DNA from: Steroidobacteraceae bacterium
GTDB lineage: Bacteria > Pseudomonadota > Gammaproteobacteria > Steroidobacterales > Steroidobacteraceae
Assembly: GCA_025458905.1 (NCBI GenBank)
Contig: JALORN010000009.1
Location: 1 to 64,000 of the forward strand
Reading direction: 5' to 3'
DNA: 64,000 nucleotides
Shown here: piece by piece, positions 46,130 through 55,247 of the stretch
How positions within the stretch are numbered: the first letter of the stretch is position 1
How the letters are laid out: every line of letters begins with the position of its first letter
Notes under the pieces: model-generated
Told to the model about the DNA's origin: nothing
What the model saw: the letters and a program-made list of their open reading frames with translations, nothing else
Database searches by the model: none
Translations under genes and position numbers: made by a program

Positions 46130-47399
46130 GCGCGCCGCGCGGCGCGAGCTCGGCGTTGCTCGGATAGCGGCCCAGCGCCAGCAGCAGCAGCGCGCCGGCG
46201 ACGAACATCGCGGCGGCGGCGAGCAGGATCGGGTCGTAGCTGCCGGTGAGGTCGCGCACCCGGCCATAGGCGAGCGGCGAGAGCGCCGAGGCGATGCCGA
46301 ACACCATGTAGAGCGAACCGTAGATGCGGCCGTAGTTCGCCATGCCGAAGTAGCGGCCGGCCAGGTAGGCGATCAGGTCGGTCTCGGCGCCCGAGGAGAA
46401 GCCGAGCAGGAAGCCCGCGAACACGGCCGTCGCGAAGCCGAGGTCGTCGCCGGCGAGCAGCACACAGGAGACCGCCGGCAGGCAGAGGATCGGCAGCGTC
46501 ACCAGCGGCGCCCAGAAGCGGTCGAGCAGCAGCCCGGTGACGATGCGGCCGGCGAAGATCGACACGCCGAACAGGCTCACCACGACCGCCGCCTGCGTGT
46601 CGGCGAAGCCCTGGGCCTTCAGCATCTGCGGCATGTGGACCAGGGAGCCGCCATAGGCGAACGAGACGCAGAAGATCGACGCGCCGAGGATCCAGAACCG
46701 CCGCCCGGCGAGCGCCTCGCGCAGCGTGAGGCCGCCGAGCGCGACCTTGCCGCTGGCATCGACCAGGTTCAGTTCCGGCGGGCGCTCCTCCGGCCGCGGC
46801 TCGCGGAAGAACGCGAATGCCACCGGCAGCGCGACCGCCAGCGGCAGCAGCGCGAGCGCCGCGTAGGCGCCGCGCCAGCCGAACTGGTGGATCAGCTGCA
46901 CCGTGAGGGAAGGCAGGATCATCGCCGCGACGCTGGTGCCGACCAGCGTCAGCCCGAGCGCCAGCCCGCGGTTGCGGAAGAACCAGAGGTTGACCGCCCG
47001 CGACCAGGTGATCGGCGTCGAGCCGATGCCGACCAGCCCGACCAGCGTCCAGAGCAGGTAGAACCAGGCGAGCGACGCCGGCACGAGCGAGAACGAGGCG
47101 AACACCAGGCCGAAGGCCAGGGTCGAGCCGAGCGCCACCCGGCGCACGCCCCAGCGGTCCGACATCGCGCCGAACAGCGGCGCGAGGAACGCCCCGAGCA
47201 CGCCGTAGATCGTGATGCCGAGGCTGATCTGGCTCAGCGACCAGCCGGTTTCCTCGCGGATCGGGCCGATCATGAAGCCGGTGGTCTGGAACGGCAGCGG
47301 CGAGGCGCCGAAGGCGGTGCCGAGCAGCGCCGCCAGCAACACGCGCCAGCCCCGCTGGAACTCGCCCGGCGGGGCCGCGGGCTGGGGCGTGGTGGACAT
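46098..47399 (-). CDS. Major facilitator superfamily transporter
   Basis: A 433-aa carrier with 12 predicted helices. The MFS loop motif is seen as GAMSDRWGVRRVALG, and GLLLDRFWAPLVTLP is its second-half counterpart. The middle loop (PEERPPELNLVDASGKVALG) is hydrophilic. The overall pattern resembles the monocarboxylate/oxalate-formate branch, but the substrate cannot be told. The start at 47399 (MSTTPQPAAPPGEFQRGWRV) is the first sensible Met. The divergent gap to trkA holds a large inverted repeat. Confidence 0.88.
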   Translation of the reverse strand: MSTTPQPAAPPGEFQRGWRVLLAALLGTAFGASPLPFQTTGFMIGPIREETGWSLSQISLGITIYGVLGAFLAPLFGAMSDRWGVRRVALGSTLAFGLVFASFSLVPASLAWFYLLWTLVGLVGIGSTPITWSRAVNLWFFRNRGLALGLTLVGTSVAAMILPSLTVQLIHQFGWRGAYAALALLPLAVALPVAFAFFREPRPEERPPELNLVDASGKVALGGLTLREALAGRRFWILGASIFCVSFAYGGSLVHMPQMLKAQGFADTQAAVVVSLFGVSIFAGRIVTGLLLDRFWAPLVTLPILCLPAVSCVLLAGDDLGFATAVFAGFLLGFSSGAETDLIAYLAGRYFGMANYGRIYGSLYMVFGIASALSPLAYGRVRDLTGSYDPILLAAAAMFVAGALLLLALGRYPSNAELAPRGALTTAPSPSAT

Positions 47400-47427
47400 C
47401 GGCGCCAGCATAGACGCTGGGGGGTCC

Positions 47428-47538
47428 GCAGTGCACGGGGTACGTGGCGGCAGACGGCCGCGGCTCCGGCCTCGGGGAGCCTCGCAGTGCGTCATCGTCG
47501 CCGAGCACTGCGCCACCACCACGTACCCCGTGCACTGC
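47428..47538. repeat. Long inverted repeat in the MFS-trkA gap
   Basis: A perfect 20-bp inverted repeat: left arm 47428-47447 begins GCAGTGCACGGGG, right arm 47519-47538 is its exact complement ending CCCCGTGCACTGC. Between them an 8-bp repeat CGCAGTGC (47483-47490) / GCACTGCG (47505-47512) nests around a 14-base loop and repeats the GCAGTGC core of the outer arms. The structure lies in the 343-base divergent gap 47400-47742. It could be a MITE/REP-like element, a large regulatory hairpin or a bidirectional transcription barrier. The rest of the gap shows nothing clear. Confidence 0.7.
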
Positions 47539-47742
47539 GCGGCTCGCGCCTCGCGCCGGCCTCGCGGCCCTCGCAGCGGCAGCTGCGGACGCTGGGGTCT
47601 CCGGTTCGACCGGCGCATCGTGTCACCTGGCCAGACTGCGGAGAAATCGTCCTTTCCGACGCTGTCCTCCGGTCTGCCCGGAACGTCGCCCGCGGCCGGC
47701 GCATGTACGGGGCTGGGGCGCTCCATTAAGCTTGCGTCCCTC

Positions 47743-49122
47743 ATGAAGATCGTGATCCTCGGCGCCGGCCAGGTCGGCCGCACCGCCGCCCACCAGCTGG
47801 CCCGCGAGGAGGCCAACGAAGTCACGGTCGTCGACACGAACGAGGAGCTGCTGCGCGACCTGCAGGACCGGCTCGACATCCGCACCGTCGTCGGCAATGC
47901 CTCCTATCCGAGCATCCTCGAGGCCGCGGGCACCCCGGACGCCGACATCCTGGTGGCGCTGACGAGCTCCGACGAAGTGAACATGATGGCCTGCGAGGTG
48001 GCCTACACCCTGTACCGCACGCCGACCAAGATCGCGCGCATCCGCTCGGCCGAGTACATCAAGTACCCGAAGCTGTTCAGCGACGAGGCGCTGTCGGTCG
48101 ACGTCTGGATCAGCCCCGAGCAGCTGGTCACCGAGTACATCGAGCGGCTGATCCGCCACCCCGGCTCGCTGCAGGTGCTGGACTTCGCCGACGGCCGGGT
48201 GCGCCTCGTCGGCCTGCGCGCGCGCAAGGGCAGCCCGCTGGTCGGGCAGGCGCTGCGCACGCTGCGCGAGCACATCCCGAACGTCGATGCCCGCGTGGTC
48301 GCGATCTACCGCGCGGGGCGCAGCGTGGCGCCGTCCGGCGAGACGGTGATCGAGGACGGCGACGAGGTGTTCTTCCTCGCCGCGCGCGACGACATCCGGC
48401 AGATGATGGCCGAGCTGCGCAAGGAAGAGAGCCCGGTGCGCCGCGTCGTCATCGCCGGCGGCGGCCACATCGGCTTCCAGCTCGCGAAGCAGCTCGAGAA
48501 GCACAACCAGGTGAAGATCATCGAGCGCGACCCCAAGCGCGCCCGGCGCATCTCCGAGCTGCTCGAGAGCGCGATCGTGCTCGAAGGCGACGCCACCGAC
48601 GAGGCGCTGCTGGTCGAGGAGAACATCGACGCGGTCGACGTGTTCGCGGCGCTGACCAACGCCGAGGAGGCGAACATCCTCTCGGCGATGCTCGCCAAGC
48701 GGCTCGGCGCCACCAAGGTGATGGCGCTGATCAACAAGCCCTCCTACGCCGACCTGATGGAGAGCGGCAGCATCGACGTCGCGATCTCGCCGCAGACCAT
48801 CACCATCGGCTCGCTGCTCGCGCACGTGCGCCGTGGCGACGTCGTGCGCGTGCACTCGCTGCGCCGCGGCGCCGCCGAGGCCCTCGAGGCGATCATCCAC
48901 GGCGACCACCGCAGCTCGCGGGTCGTCGGCAAGCGGATCGAGGACATCAAGCTGCCGGAGGGCTCGGCCATCGGCTGCATCGTGCGCGGCGAGGAGGTCA
49001 TCATGGCGCACCACGACACCGTCGTGCGGGCCGACGACCACGTCGTGCTGTTCATCACCGACCGACGCCACGTCGAGCAGGTCGAGCGCCTGTTCCTCGG
49101 CGAGACGCTCGGTCGTCGCTGA
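47743..49122 (+). CDS. trkA: Trk system potassium uptake protein TrkA
   Basis: A 459-aa cytoplasmic regulator with two RCK repeats. Each has a nucleotide-binding fold (MKIVILGAGQVGRTAAHQLA and VVIAGGGHIGFQLAKQLEKH) followed by a TrkA_C domain. Acidic residues ending the second beta strand (VVDTNEELL and IIERDPKRA) fit NAD(H) binding. It gates the TrkH channel, whose gene starts 45 bases later. The ATG at 47743 gives the canonical N-terminus. Confidence 0.97.
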   Translation: MKIVILGAGQVGRTAAHQLAREEANEVTVVDTNEELLRDLQDRLDIRTVVGNASYPSILEAAGTPDADILVALTSSDEVNMMACEVAYTLYRTPTKIARIRSAEYIKYPKLFSDEALSVDVWISPEQLVTEYIERLIRHPGSLQVLDFADGRVRLVGLRARKGSPLVGQALRTLREHIPNVDARVVAIYRAGRSVAPSGETVIEDGDEVFFLAARDDIRQMMAELRKEESPVRRVVIAGGGHIGFQLAKQLEKHNQVKIIERDPKRARRISELLESAIVLEGDATDEALLVEENIDAVDVFAALTNAEEANILSAMLAKRLGATKVMALINKPSYADLMESGSIDVAISPQTITIGSLLAHVRRGDVVRVHSLRRGAAEALEAIIHGDHRSSRVVGKRIEDIKLPEGSAIGCIVRGEEVIMAHHDTVVRADDHVVLFITDRRHVEQVERLFLGETLGRR

Positions 49123-49167
49123 GCGCCACCCGGGACCGTGCCGAGAGTGACCGGGCCGCGCTGAACC

Positions 49168-50616
49168 ATGCTCGCCGTCGCCCACGTCCTCGGCCTGATG
49201 ATGGCGTTCTTCGCCAGCACCTTCCTGATGCCGCTCGCCTGCTCGGTGATCCTGCGCGACGGCATGTTCATCGACTTCGCCGCCAGCGCGGCGATCAACG
49301 TGGTAGTCGGCCTCGCGATCGCGGGTGCGACCCGCAGCTACCGCCGGGAACTGAAGCCGCGCGACGGCTTCCTGCTGGTCACCCTGTCCTGGGTGCTGAT
49401 GTCGGCCTCGGCTGCCGTGCCGCTGCTGATCGCCTTGCCGGGGCTGTCGTTCACCGACGCTTACTTCGAGACGATGTCCGGGCTGACGACCACCGGATCG
49501 ACGGTCCTCACCGGGCTCGACGACCTGCCGCCGTCGATCAATCTCTGGCGCCACGCCCTCCACTGGTTCGGGGGGATCGGCATCATCGTGCTGGCGGTGG
49601 CGATCCTGCCGCTGCTGGGCGTCGGCGGCATGCAGCTCTACCGCGCCGAGACTCCGGGTCCCGTCAAGGACGAGAAGCTCACCCCGCGCATCACCGAGAC
49701 CGCGAAGGCACTCTGGCTCAGCTACAGCGTGATCACCGCGATCGGCATCGTGGCCTTGAAGCTCTGCGGCATGAGCTGGTTCGATGCGGTCTGCCACACG
49801 TTCTCGGTGATGGCTCTCGGTGGCTTCTCGACCCACGACTCGAGCGTCGCGTGGTTCGATTCGCCGGCGATCGAGGCGGTCCTCATCGTGTTGATGATCG
49901 CCGCCTCGCTGAGCTTCGCCCGGCACTTCATGGCACTGCGCCGACTCACCCTCCAGCCGTACCTGCAGGACTCGGAAGCGAAGGCCGTCGTGGTGCTGCT
50001 CGGGCTCAGCGTTGCCTTCGTCACCGTGCTGCTGGTGGCCGCCGGCACGTATCCGTCCGCCGCCACGGCGTTGCGCCACTCGGCCTTCAACGTGGTCTCG
50101 ATCGCGACGACCACCGGGTTCGTCTCGCAGAACTACGAGACCTGGCCCGCTTTCGCGCCGGTGTGGATGCTGTTCCTGAGCGGGGTGGTCTGCGCGACCG
50201 GCTCCACGGGCGGCGGGGTCAAGATGTTCCGCACGCTGCTGCTGATGCGCCAGGCCAGCCGCGAGATGAAGCTCCTGGTGCATCCGTCGGCGGTGATCCC
50301 GGTGCGCATCGGCGGCCAGGTGGTGCCCGACCGGGTGGCCCAATCCGTCCTGGCGTTCATCTTCCTGTATTTCCAGACGATCACGATCCTCACGTTCGCG
50401 CTCCTGTTGACCGGCGTGGAGTTCCTGCCGGCCCTCAGCACCATCGTCGCCAGTGTCAACAACATGGGTCCCGGGATCGGCGCGACGGGGCCGGCGGGCA
50501 ACTACCAGGGCCTGACGGATCTGCAGACCTGGATCTGCACGGTGGCGATGCTGCTCGGGCGCCTCGAGATCTTCAGCGTGCTGGTGCTCTTCACCCCCGC
50601 GTTCTGGCGCAAGTGA
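49168..50616 (+). CDS. trkH: Trk system potassium uptake protein TrkH
   Basis: A 482-aa membrane protein with the four pore-loop repeats of SKT channels. Filter segments are seen at MSGLTTTGSTVLTG, VMALGGFSTHDSS, SIATTTGFVSQNY and NNMGPGIGATGPAGNY. HALHWFGGIGIIVLAVAILP is a family hallmark. It forms the K+ channel of the Trk system together with TrkA. Typical length. Confidence 0.96.
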   Translation: MLAVAHVLGLMMAFFASTFLMPLACSVILRDGMFIDFAASAAINVVVGLAIAGATRSYRRELKPRDGFLLVTLSWVLMSASAAVPLLIALPGLSFTDAYFETMSGLTTTGSTVLTGLDDLPPSINLWRHALHWFGGIGIIVLAVAILPLLGVGGMQLYRAETPGPVKDEKLTPRITETAKALWLSYSVITAIGIVALKLCGMSWFDAVCHTFSVMALGGFSTHDSSVAWFDSPAIEAVLIVLMIAASLSFARHFMALRRLTLQPYLQDSEAKAVVVLLGLSVAFVTVLLVAAGTYPSAATALRHSAFNVVSIATTTGFVSQNYETWPAFAPVWMLFLSGVVCATGSTGGGVKMFRTLLLMRQASREMKLLVHPSAVIPVRIGGQVVPDRVAQSVLAFIFLYFQTITILTFALLLTGVEFLPALSTIVASVNNMGPGIGATGPAGNYQGLTDLQTWICTVAMLLGRLEIFSVLVLFTPAFWRK

Positions 50617-50662
50617 GGCGGGTCGCGGCGGCAGCCGGCCGGCACGGCCGGGGCGCGTCGCG

Positions 50663-51178
50663 ATGAAGCGCGGCGGCCTGCCGGCGGTCGATGCGCTGGT
50701 CGAGCGCATCGGTCGCGCAGCCGGCTGGCTGACGCTCGCGATGGTGCTGGCGACCCTGGTCGTGGTGGTCGCGCGCCACGGCCTCGACCGGGGCTGGCTC
50801 TGGCTCCAGGAGTCGATCACCTGGATGCACGCCGTCGTGTTCATGCTGGGCGCGTCCTGGGCGCTGCGCGAGGGCGACCACGTCCGCGTCGACATCCTCT
50901 ACCGCAAGCTTCCGCCGCGCGGCCAGGCGCTGGTGGACCTCGCGGGCACGCTGCTCTTGCTGCTGCCGTTGTGCCTGTTCGTCGCCTGGGACTCGCGCAG
51001 CTACGTGCTGCAGTCCTGGGCAGTGCGCGAAGCCTCGCGCGAGGCGGGCGGCATGCCGGCGCTGTTCCTGCTGAAGACGATGATCCCGCTCGGCATGCTG
51101 CTGCTGGTGCTGCAGGGCCTGTCCGAGGCGCTGCGGGCCTGGCGCCGGTTCCGCGGGGCCGGGCCCGACGGTCGCTGA
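50663..51178 (+). CDS. TRAP transporter small permease (DctQ-like)
   Basis: A 171-aa protein with four helices: RAAGWLTLAMVLATLVVVVA, LQESITWMHAVVFMLGASWAL, LAGTLLLLLPLCLFVAWDS and MIPLGMLLLVLQGLSEAL. The ALREGDHVRVDILY segment is typical of DctQ. It would pair with the large permease that starts 4 bases after its stop. TRAP carriers import carboxylates, taurine or related solutes using an ion gradient; the substrate is undefined. Confidence 0.9.
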   Translation: MKRGGLPAVDALVERIGRAAGWLTLAMVLATLVVVVARHGLDRGWLWLQESITWMHAVVFMLGASWALREGDHVRVDILYRKLPPRGQALVDLAGTLLLLLPLCLFVAWDSRSYVLQSWAVREASREAGGMPALFLLKTMIPLGMLLLVLQGLSEALRAWRRFRGAGPDGR

Positions 51179-51181
51179 GCG

Positions 51182-52576
51182 GTGGTCACCGGCGGGATCG
51201 CATCGCTGCTGCTGTTCGTCGCGATCGTCGCCGCGCTGATCGCAGGCTACCCGGTCGCCTTCACGCTCGGCGGCGTCTCGCTGCTGTTCGCACTCGGGGC
51301 GGAGGCGCTCGGCGTCTTCGACCCCGCCTACCTCGAGGCCCTGCCGAGCCGGGTGTTCGGCATCATGACCAACGATGGCCTGGTCGCGGTGCCGCTGTTC
51401 GTCCTCATGGGCCTGGTGCTCGAGCGCACGCGGATCGCCGAGGACCTGCTGGAGACGCTCGGCCTGCTGTTCGGCGGCGTCCGCGGCGGGCTCGCATTCT
51501 CGGTGGTGATCGTCGGCACCCTGCTCGCGGCGAGCACCGGCATCGTCGGCGCGACCGTCGTTACCATGGGGCTGTTGTGCCTGCCGACGATGCTGCGACG
51601 CGGCTACGACCCCGGGCTCACGACCGGCGTGATCTGCGCCTCGGGCACGCTCGGGCAGATCGTCCCGCCGTCGCTCGTGCTGGTGCTGCTCGGCGACGTG
51701 ATCTCGACGGCGTACTCGCAGGCCCAGCTGCAGCTCGGCAGCTACCAGCCGAAGACCGTCTCGGTCGGCGACCTGTTCGTCGGCGCGCTGCTGCCCGGCC
51801 TGCTGCTGGTCGGACTCTACCTCGCCTACCTCGCCATGCTCGCGGTCGTGAAGCCCGGGTCGATGCCCGCGCTGCCGGCGGCGGAGCGCCGGGCGGCGCG
51901 CGAGTCGGGATTCGCGCTGCGCATGGTGCGGGCGCTGGTGGCGCCGCTGGTGCTGATCCTCGCGGTCCTCGGCTCGATCCTCGCAGGCCTCGCCACTCCC
52001 ACCGAAGCCGCCGGCGTCGGCGCCGTCGGCGCGCTGGCGCTGGGCCTCGCGCGGCGCCAGTTCACGCTCGCGCGGCTGCGCGAGATCATGCACGGCACCG
52101 TGCGCAGCAGCGCGATGGTGTTCATGATCCTGGTCGGCGCCTCGGTGTTCTCGCTGGTGTTCCGCGGCCTCGGCGGCGACGACGTGGTGCACGGGCTGCT
52201 GAGCGCCATTCCCGGCGGCGCGCTGGGCGCGATGCTGGCCGTGATGGGCGTGATGTTCCTGCTCGGCTTCGTGCTCGATTTCATCGAGATCGTCTACGTG
52301 GTCGTGCCGATCGTCGGCCCGGTGCTGCTCGCGATGGGCCTCGACCCGGTGTGGCTCGGCGTCATGATCGCGCTGAACCTGCAGACCTCGTTCCTGACGC
52401 CGCCCTTCGGCTTCGCACTGTTCTACCTGCGCGGCGTCGCGCCGCAGGCGGTGTCGACCGGGACGATCTACCGCGGCGTGGTCCCGTGGGTGCTGCTGCA
52501 GCTGGTGGCGCTGGTGATCCTGGCGATCTGGCCGCAGCTCGCCACCTGGCTGCCTGGCGTGGTGTACGGGGACTGA
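51182..52576 (+). CDS. TRAP transporter large permease (DctM-like)
   Basis: A 464-aa protein with about 12 helices. DctM markers include VALIAGYPVAFTLGGVSLLF, NDGLVAVPLFVLMGLVLERT, ICASGTLGQIVPPSLVLVLLG and LNLQTSFLTPPFGFALFYLR. The substrate-binding protein (DctP/TAXI) that normally completes such operons is not in the window, so it may be encoded elsewhere. The GTG start follows directly on the small permease. Confidence 0.93.
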   Translation: MVTGGIASLLLFVAIVAALIAGYPVAFTLGGVSLLFALGAEALGVFDPAYLEALPSRVFGIMTNDGLVAVPLFVLMGLVLERTRIAEDLLETLGLLFGGVRGGLAFSVVIVGTLLAASTGIVGATVVTMGLLCLPTMLRRGYDPGLTTGVICASGTLGQIVPPSLVLVLLGDVISTAYSQAQLQLGSYQPKTVSVGDLFVGALLPGLLLVGLYLAYLAMLAVVKPGSMPALPAAERRAARESGFALRMVRALVAPLVLILAVLGSILAGLATPTEAAGVGAVGALALGLARRQFTLARLREIMHGTVRSSAMVFMILVGASVFSLVFRGLGGDDVVHGLLSAIPGGALGAMLAVMGVMFLLGFVLDFIEIVYVVVPIVGPVLLAMGLDPVWLGVMIALNLQTSFLTPPFGFALFYLRGVAPQAVSTGTIYRGVVPWVLLQLVALVILAIWPQLATWLPGVVYGD

Positions 52577-52594
52577 GCGCCGGCGGATCGGCCG

Positions 52595-53023
52595 TCACGA
52601 ACGGATGTAGAGCTCGAGCTCCTCGATCGTGCGCCGCTGCTGGTCGATCACCGCCTTCACGAGGTCGCCGATCGAGAGCATGCCGACGACGCGCCCGCCC
52701 GCGGTCACCGGCAGGTGGCGGATGCGGCGCCCCGTCATGATGCGCATGCAGTCGTCGAGCGATTCGGACGGCGGCACCGTCACCACCGGCGAGCTCATGA
52801 TCTGCCAGACCGGCGTGTCGCTCGAGGAGCGCCCGAGCAGCACCACCTTCCGCGCGTAGTCGCGCTCGGAGACGATGCCGACGAGCTCGGTGCCGCGCAT
52901 CACCAGCACGGCGCCGATCGAGTGTTCGGCCATCAGCCGGATCGCCTCGAGCACCGGCTCGTCCGGGTCGATCGAATACAGGGCGCCGCCCTTGCGGCCG
53001 AGCAGGTTTTCGGCAGTCAGCAT
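52595..53023 (-). CDS. CBS-domain protein
   Basis: A 142-aa protein consisting of two CBS motifs: DEPVLEAIRLMAEHSIGAVL with VGIVSERDYARKVV, and ESLDDCMRIMTGRRIRHLPV with VVGMLSIGDLVKAVI. Single CBS-pair proteins usually bind adenine nucleotides and act as energy or ionic-strength sensors for a partner. A G-rich Shine-Dalgarno sequence lies before the ATG at 53023. It is separated from the gpx gene by about 120 bases. Confidence 0.9.
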   Translation of the reverse strand: MLTAENLLGRKGGALYSIDPDEPVLEAIRLMAEHSIGAVLVMRGTELVGIVSERDYARKVVLLGRSSSDTPVWQIMSSPVVTVPPSESLDDCMRIMTGRRIRHLPVTAGGRVVGMLSIGDLVKAVIDQQRRTIEELELYIRS

Positions 53024-53142
53024 CGCGAATCCCCCCTTCGACACAGGGGCACCGGCGACGCGCCGGTGCCGGACACGTTCCGCGTTCGTCGCTCGCCTGG
53101 CCTGCCGCACGCGCCCGCCGGCTCGCCGGGCCCCCCGGAGGA

Positions 53143-53625
53143 CTACAGTGCGCCGGCGATGTCCTGCATCAGGCCGTTGTCCTGGGGCTTGGTCCCCGGA
53201 GGGTAGCGCTTCAGCACGCGACCGTCGCGTGCGATCAGGAACTTTTCGAAGTTCCAGCCGATGTCCCCGGGAAAGCCGTTCGCCGGCGAGGTCAGCCAGG
53301 CGTAGAGCGGGTGGCGCCCGGGGCCGTTGACCTCGAGCTTGGCGCTCATCGGGAAGGTCACGTCGTAGCTGGTCGAGCAGAACTTCGCGATCTCCTTCTC
53401 GGACCCCGGCTCCTGCGCCCCGAACTGGTTGCAGGGGAAGCCGACGACGACGAAGCCCTCGGGCTTCAGGCCGCGGTAGAGCTGCTCGAGACCGCCGTAC
53501 TGCGGGGTGTAGCCGCAGCGGCTCGCGACGTTGACCGCGAGCACCACCTCGCCCTTCAGCGGCGACAACAGGTCCGGCGACCCGTCGATCGACGGGACCG
53601 CGAAATCGAAGAAGCACTGGCTCAT
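53143..53625 (-). CDS. Glutathione peroxidase family protein
   Basis: A 160-aa thiol peroxidase of normal length. The peroxidatic Cys is at 37 (NVASRCGYTPQY); GFPCNQFGAQEPG holds the conserved Gln and a second Cys, and FPMSAKLEVNG and WNFEKFLIARDG complete the family set, with the catalytic Trp. The active residue is cysteine, not selenocysteine. Bacterial members usually work with thioredoxin. Its ATG overlaps the stop of the upstream nfeD-like gene (ATGA). Confidence 0.94.
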   Translation of the reverse strand: MSQCFFDFAVPSIDGSPDLLSPLKGEVVLAVNVASRCGYTPQYGGLEQLYRGLKPEGFVVVGFPCNQFGAQEPGSEKEIAKFCSTSYDVTFPMSAKLEVNGPGRHPLYAWLTSPANGFPGDIGWNFEKFLIARDGRVLKRYPPGTKPQDNGLMQDIAGAL

Positions 53626-54068
53626 GCGACCTCCACCTTCAGCACTGCACCATCCACCCCGGTCACGCGCACCGCCGTGCCGACGGGCGCATCGCGACCA
53701 GAGACCTTCCAGACGCCGTCGCCGACCCGGATCTTGCCGAAGCCCTGCTCGATCGGCTCGACCAGCGTGAACACCTGCCCGACGTACTGCGCGCCGCGCC
53801 GGTTCAGCGTCGGCTCGGCCTCGACGTCCGGGTGGGCCTTCTTGTAGTTGCGATACCAGACCATCGCGACGATGCCGAGCACCGCCCACAGCACCCACTG
53901 CCACTGCCAGGGCATGTCCTGCCAGACGACGAGCAGCAGGCCGATCACGGCGGCAGAGGCCGCGAACCAGATCGCGACCGCGCCGGGCATGAAGGTCTCG
54001 AACGCGCCGAGTACCAGCGCGAAGATGATCCAGTACCACCAGTTCATGTGCTGGACGAGATCGATCAT
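53622..54068 (-). CDS. NfeD family membrane protein
   Basis: A 148-aa protein with helices at WYWIIFALVLGAFETFMPG and WFAASAAVIGLLLVVW / WQWVLWAVLGIVAMVWY, then a C-terminal OB-fold domain (VGQVFTLVEPIEQGFGKIRV, then GTAVRVTGVDGAVLKVEV). Short NfeD proteins associate with SPFH/stomatin-like partners in membrane microdomains; such a gene lies directly upstream, 13 bases away. The start at 54068 was chosen for the first amphipathic helix. Confidence 0.9.
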   Translation of the reverse strand: MIDLVQHMNWWYWIIFALVLGAFETFMPGAVAIWFAASAAVIGLLLVVWQDMPWQWQWVLWAVLGIVAMVWYRNYKKAHPDVEAEPTLNRRGAQYVGQVFTLVEPIEQGFGKIRVGDGVWKVSGRDAPVGTAVRVTGVDGAVLKVEVA

Positions 54069-54081
54069 CGCTGCGTCCTGC

Positions 54082-55077
54082 TCAGCCGCCCGCCGGCGGC
54101 TGCGGCGCGCGCGGGGGCGGGTTGCGCGGCACGGGGCGGCCGCTGCCGTCGGCCTGCGAGGGCTGCCGCGCCATCGCGTCCTTGGCGAGCTCGGCGATGC
54201 CGCCGAGCGCACCCAGGATGCCGGTGGCTTCCATCGGCATGATGAAGACCTTCTGGTTCGGCGAGTTCGCCATCTCCTTCAGCGCCTCGAGGTACTTCTG
54301 GGCGACGAAGTAGTTGATCGCCTGCACGTCGCCCTGCGCGATCGCCTGCGAGACCATCGCCGTGGCGCGTGCCTCGGCCTGCGCCAGCCGCTCGCGCGCC
54401 TCGGCCTCGCGGAACGCAGCCTCCTTGTCGCCCTCGGCCTTGAGCACCGCCGACTGCTTCTCGCCCTCGGCCTTGAGGATCGCGGCCTGGCGGAAGCCTT
54501 CCGCGTCGAGGATGTTGGCGCGCTTGTCGCGCTCGGCCTTCATCTGCCGGCCCATCGACTCGACCAGGTCGCTCGGCGGGCTGATGTCCTTGATCTCGAT
54601 GCGCGTGCACTTCACGCCCCAGGGCATGGTGGCGTCGTCGACCACCTTGAGCAGGCGGTGGTTGATCTCGTCGCGCTTGGAGAGCGTCTCGTCGAGGTCC
54701 ATCGAGCCGACGACGGTGCGGATGTTGGTCATGGTCAGGTTGATGATCGCGAGGCGCAGGTTGTCGACCTCGTAGGCGGCCTTGGGCGCATCCAGCACCT
54801 GGTAGAACACCACCGCGTCGATCGCGACCATCGCGTTGTCCTTGGTGATGACCTCCTGGCGCGGCACGTCCAGCACCTGCTCCATCATGTTCATCTTGCG
54901 GCCGACCGCGTCGATGAACGGCACCATCACGTGGAACCCCGGCCCCATCGTGTCGCGGAACTTGCCGAAGCGCTCCTTGGTGTACTGGAAGCCCTGCGGC
55001 ACCGTCAGGAAGGCCTTGGAGGCGATGGCTAGAAGGGCGGCGATGAACAGCAGCGTGCCGTAGAAGCCGAAATCCAT
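54082..55077 (-). CDS. SPFH/Band 7 stomatin-like protein
   Basis: A 331-aa protein: N-terminal helix ([21 protein letters not shown]), an SPFH domain ([60 protein letters not shown]) and a long Ala/Glu/Lys-rich coiled coil (about residues 200-265). A C-terminal Pro-rich tail ends the protein. It should oligomerise on the inner membrane and, with the NfeD protein, form a flotillin-like complex for membrane quality control. The start at 55077 (MDFGFYG) fits the family. Confidence 0.95.
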   Translation of the reverse strand: MDFGFYGTLLFIAALLAIASKAFLTVPQGFQYTKERFGKFRDTMGPGFHVMVPFIDAVGRKMNMMEQVLDVPRQEVITKDNAMVAIDAVVFYQVLDAPKAAYEVDNLRLAIINLTMTNIRTVVGSMDLDETLSKRDEINHRLLKVVDDATMPWGVKCTRIEIKDISPPSDLVESMGRQMKAERDKRANILDAEGFRQAAILKAEGEKQSAVLKAEGDKEAAFREAEARERLAQAEARATAMVSQAIAQGDVQAINYFVAQKYLEALKEMANSPNQKVFIMPMEATGILGALGGIAELAKDAMARQPSQADGSGRPVPRNPPPRAPQPPAGG

Positions 55078-55225
55078 GTGAACTCTCCTGGAGACTGGGC
55101 GGGGCCGGATCCCTCCCGGCAGCCACAGTATCGGGCTGCGGGGCGCCGGTTCATAGGGGACAGGGAATGGCGGGCGTATGGACCGCGAACGCGCGTCGTC
55201 ACGGGCCTTGCTGGCCTCGACTTTG

Positions 55226-55239
55226 CGTAACGTGTTACG
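55226..55239. promoter_or_regulatory. Palindromic operator-like site upstream of the TA-like pair
   Basis: CGTAAC-GT-GTTACG, a 6-bp inverted repeat with a 2-base spacer, ends 8 bases before the ATG at 55248. It is the only AT-rich stretch in the gap, so it likely overlaps the promoter or early leader. Autoregulatory palindromes at this position are usual for toxin-antitoxin operons. No experimental support. Confidence 0.5.
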
Positions 55240-55247
55240 GTAATTCC

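Noticed and set aside
47623..50895. A 1090-codon minus-strand open frame opposite trkA-trkH
   Set aside because: It is His/Arg/Asp/Gln-rich and antisense to two canonical potassium transport genes; a shadow frame.
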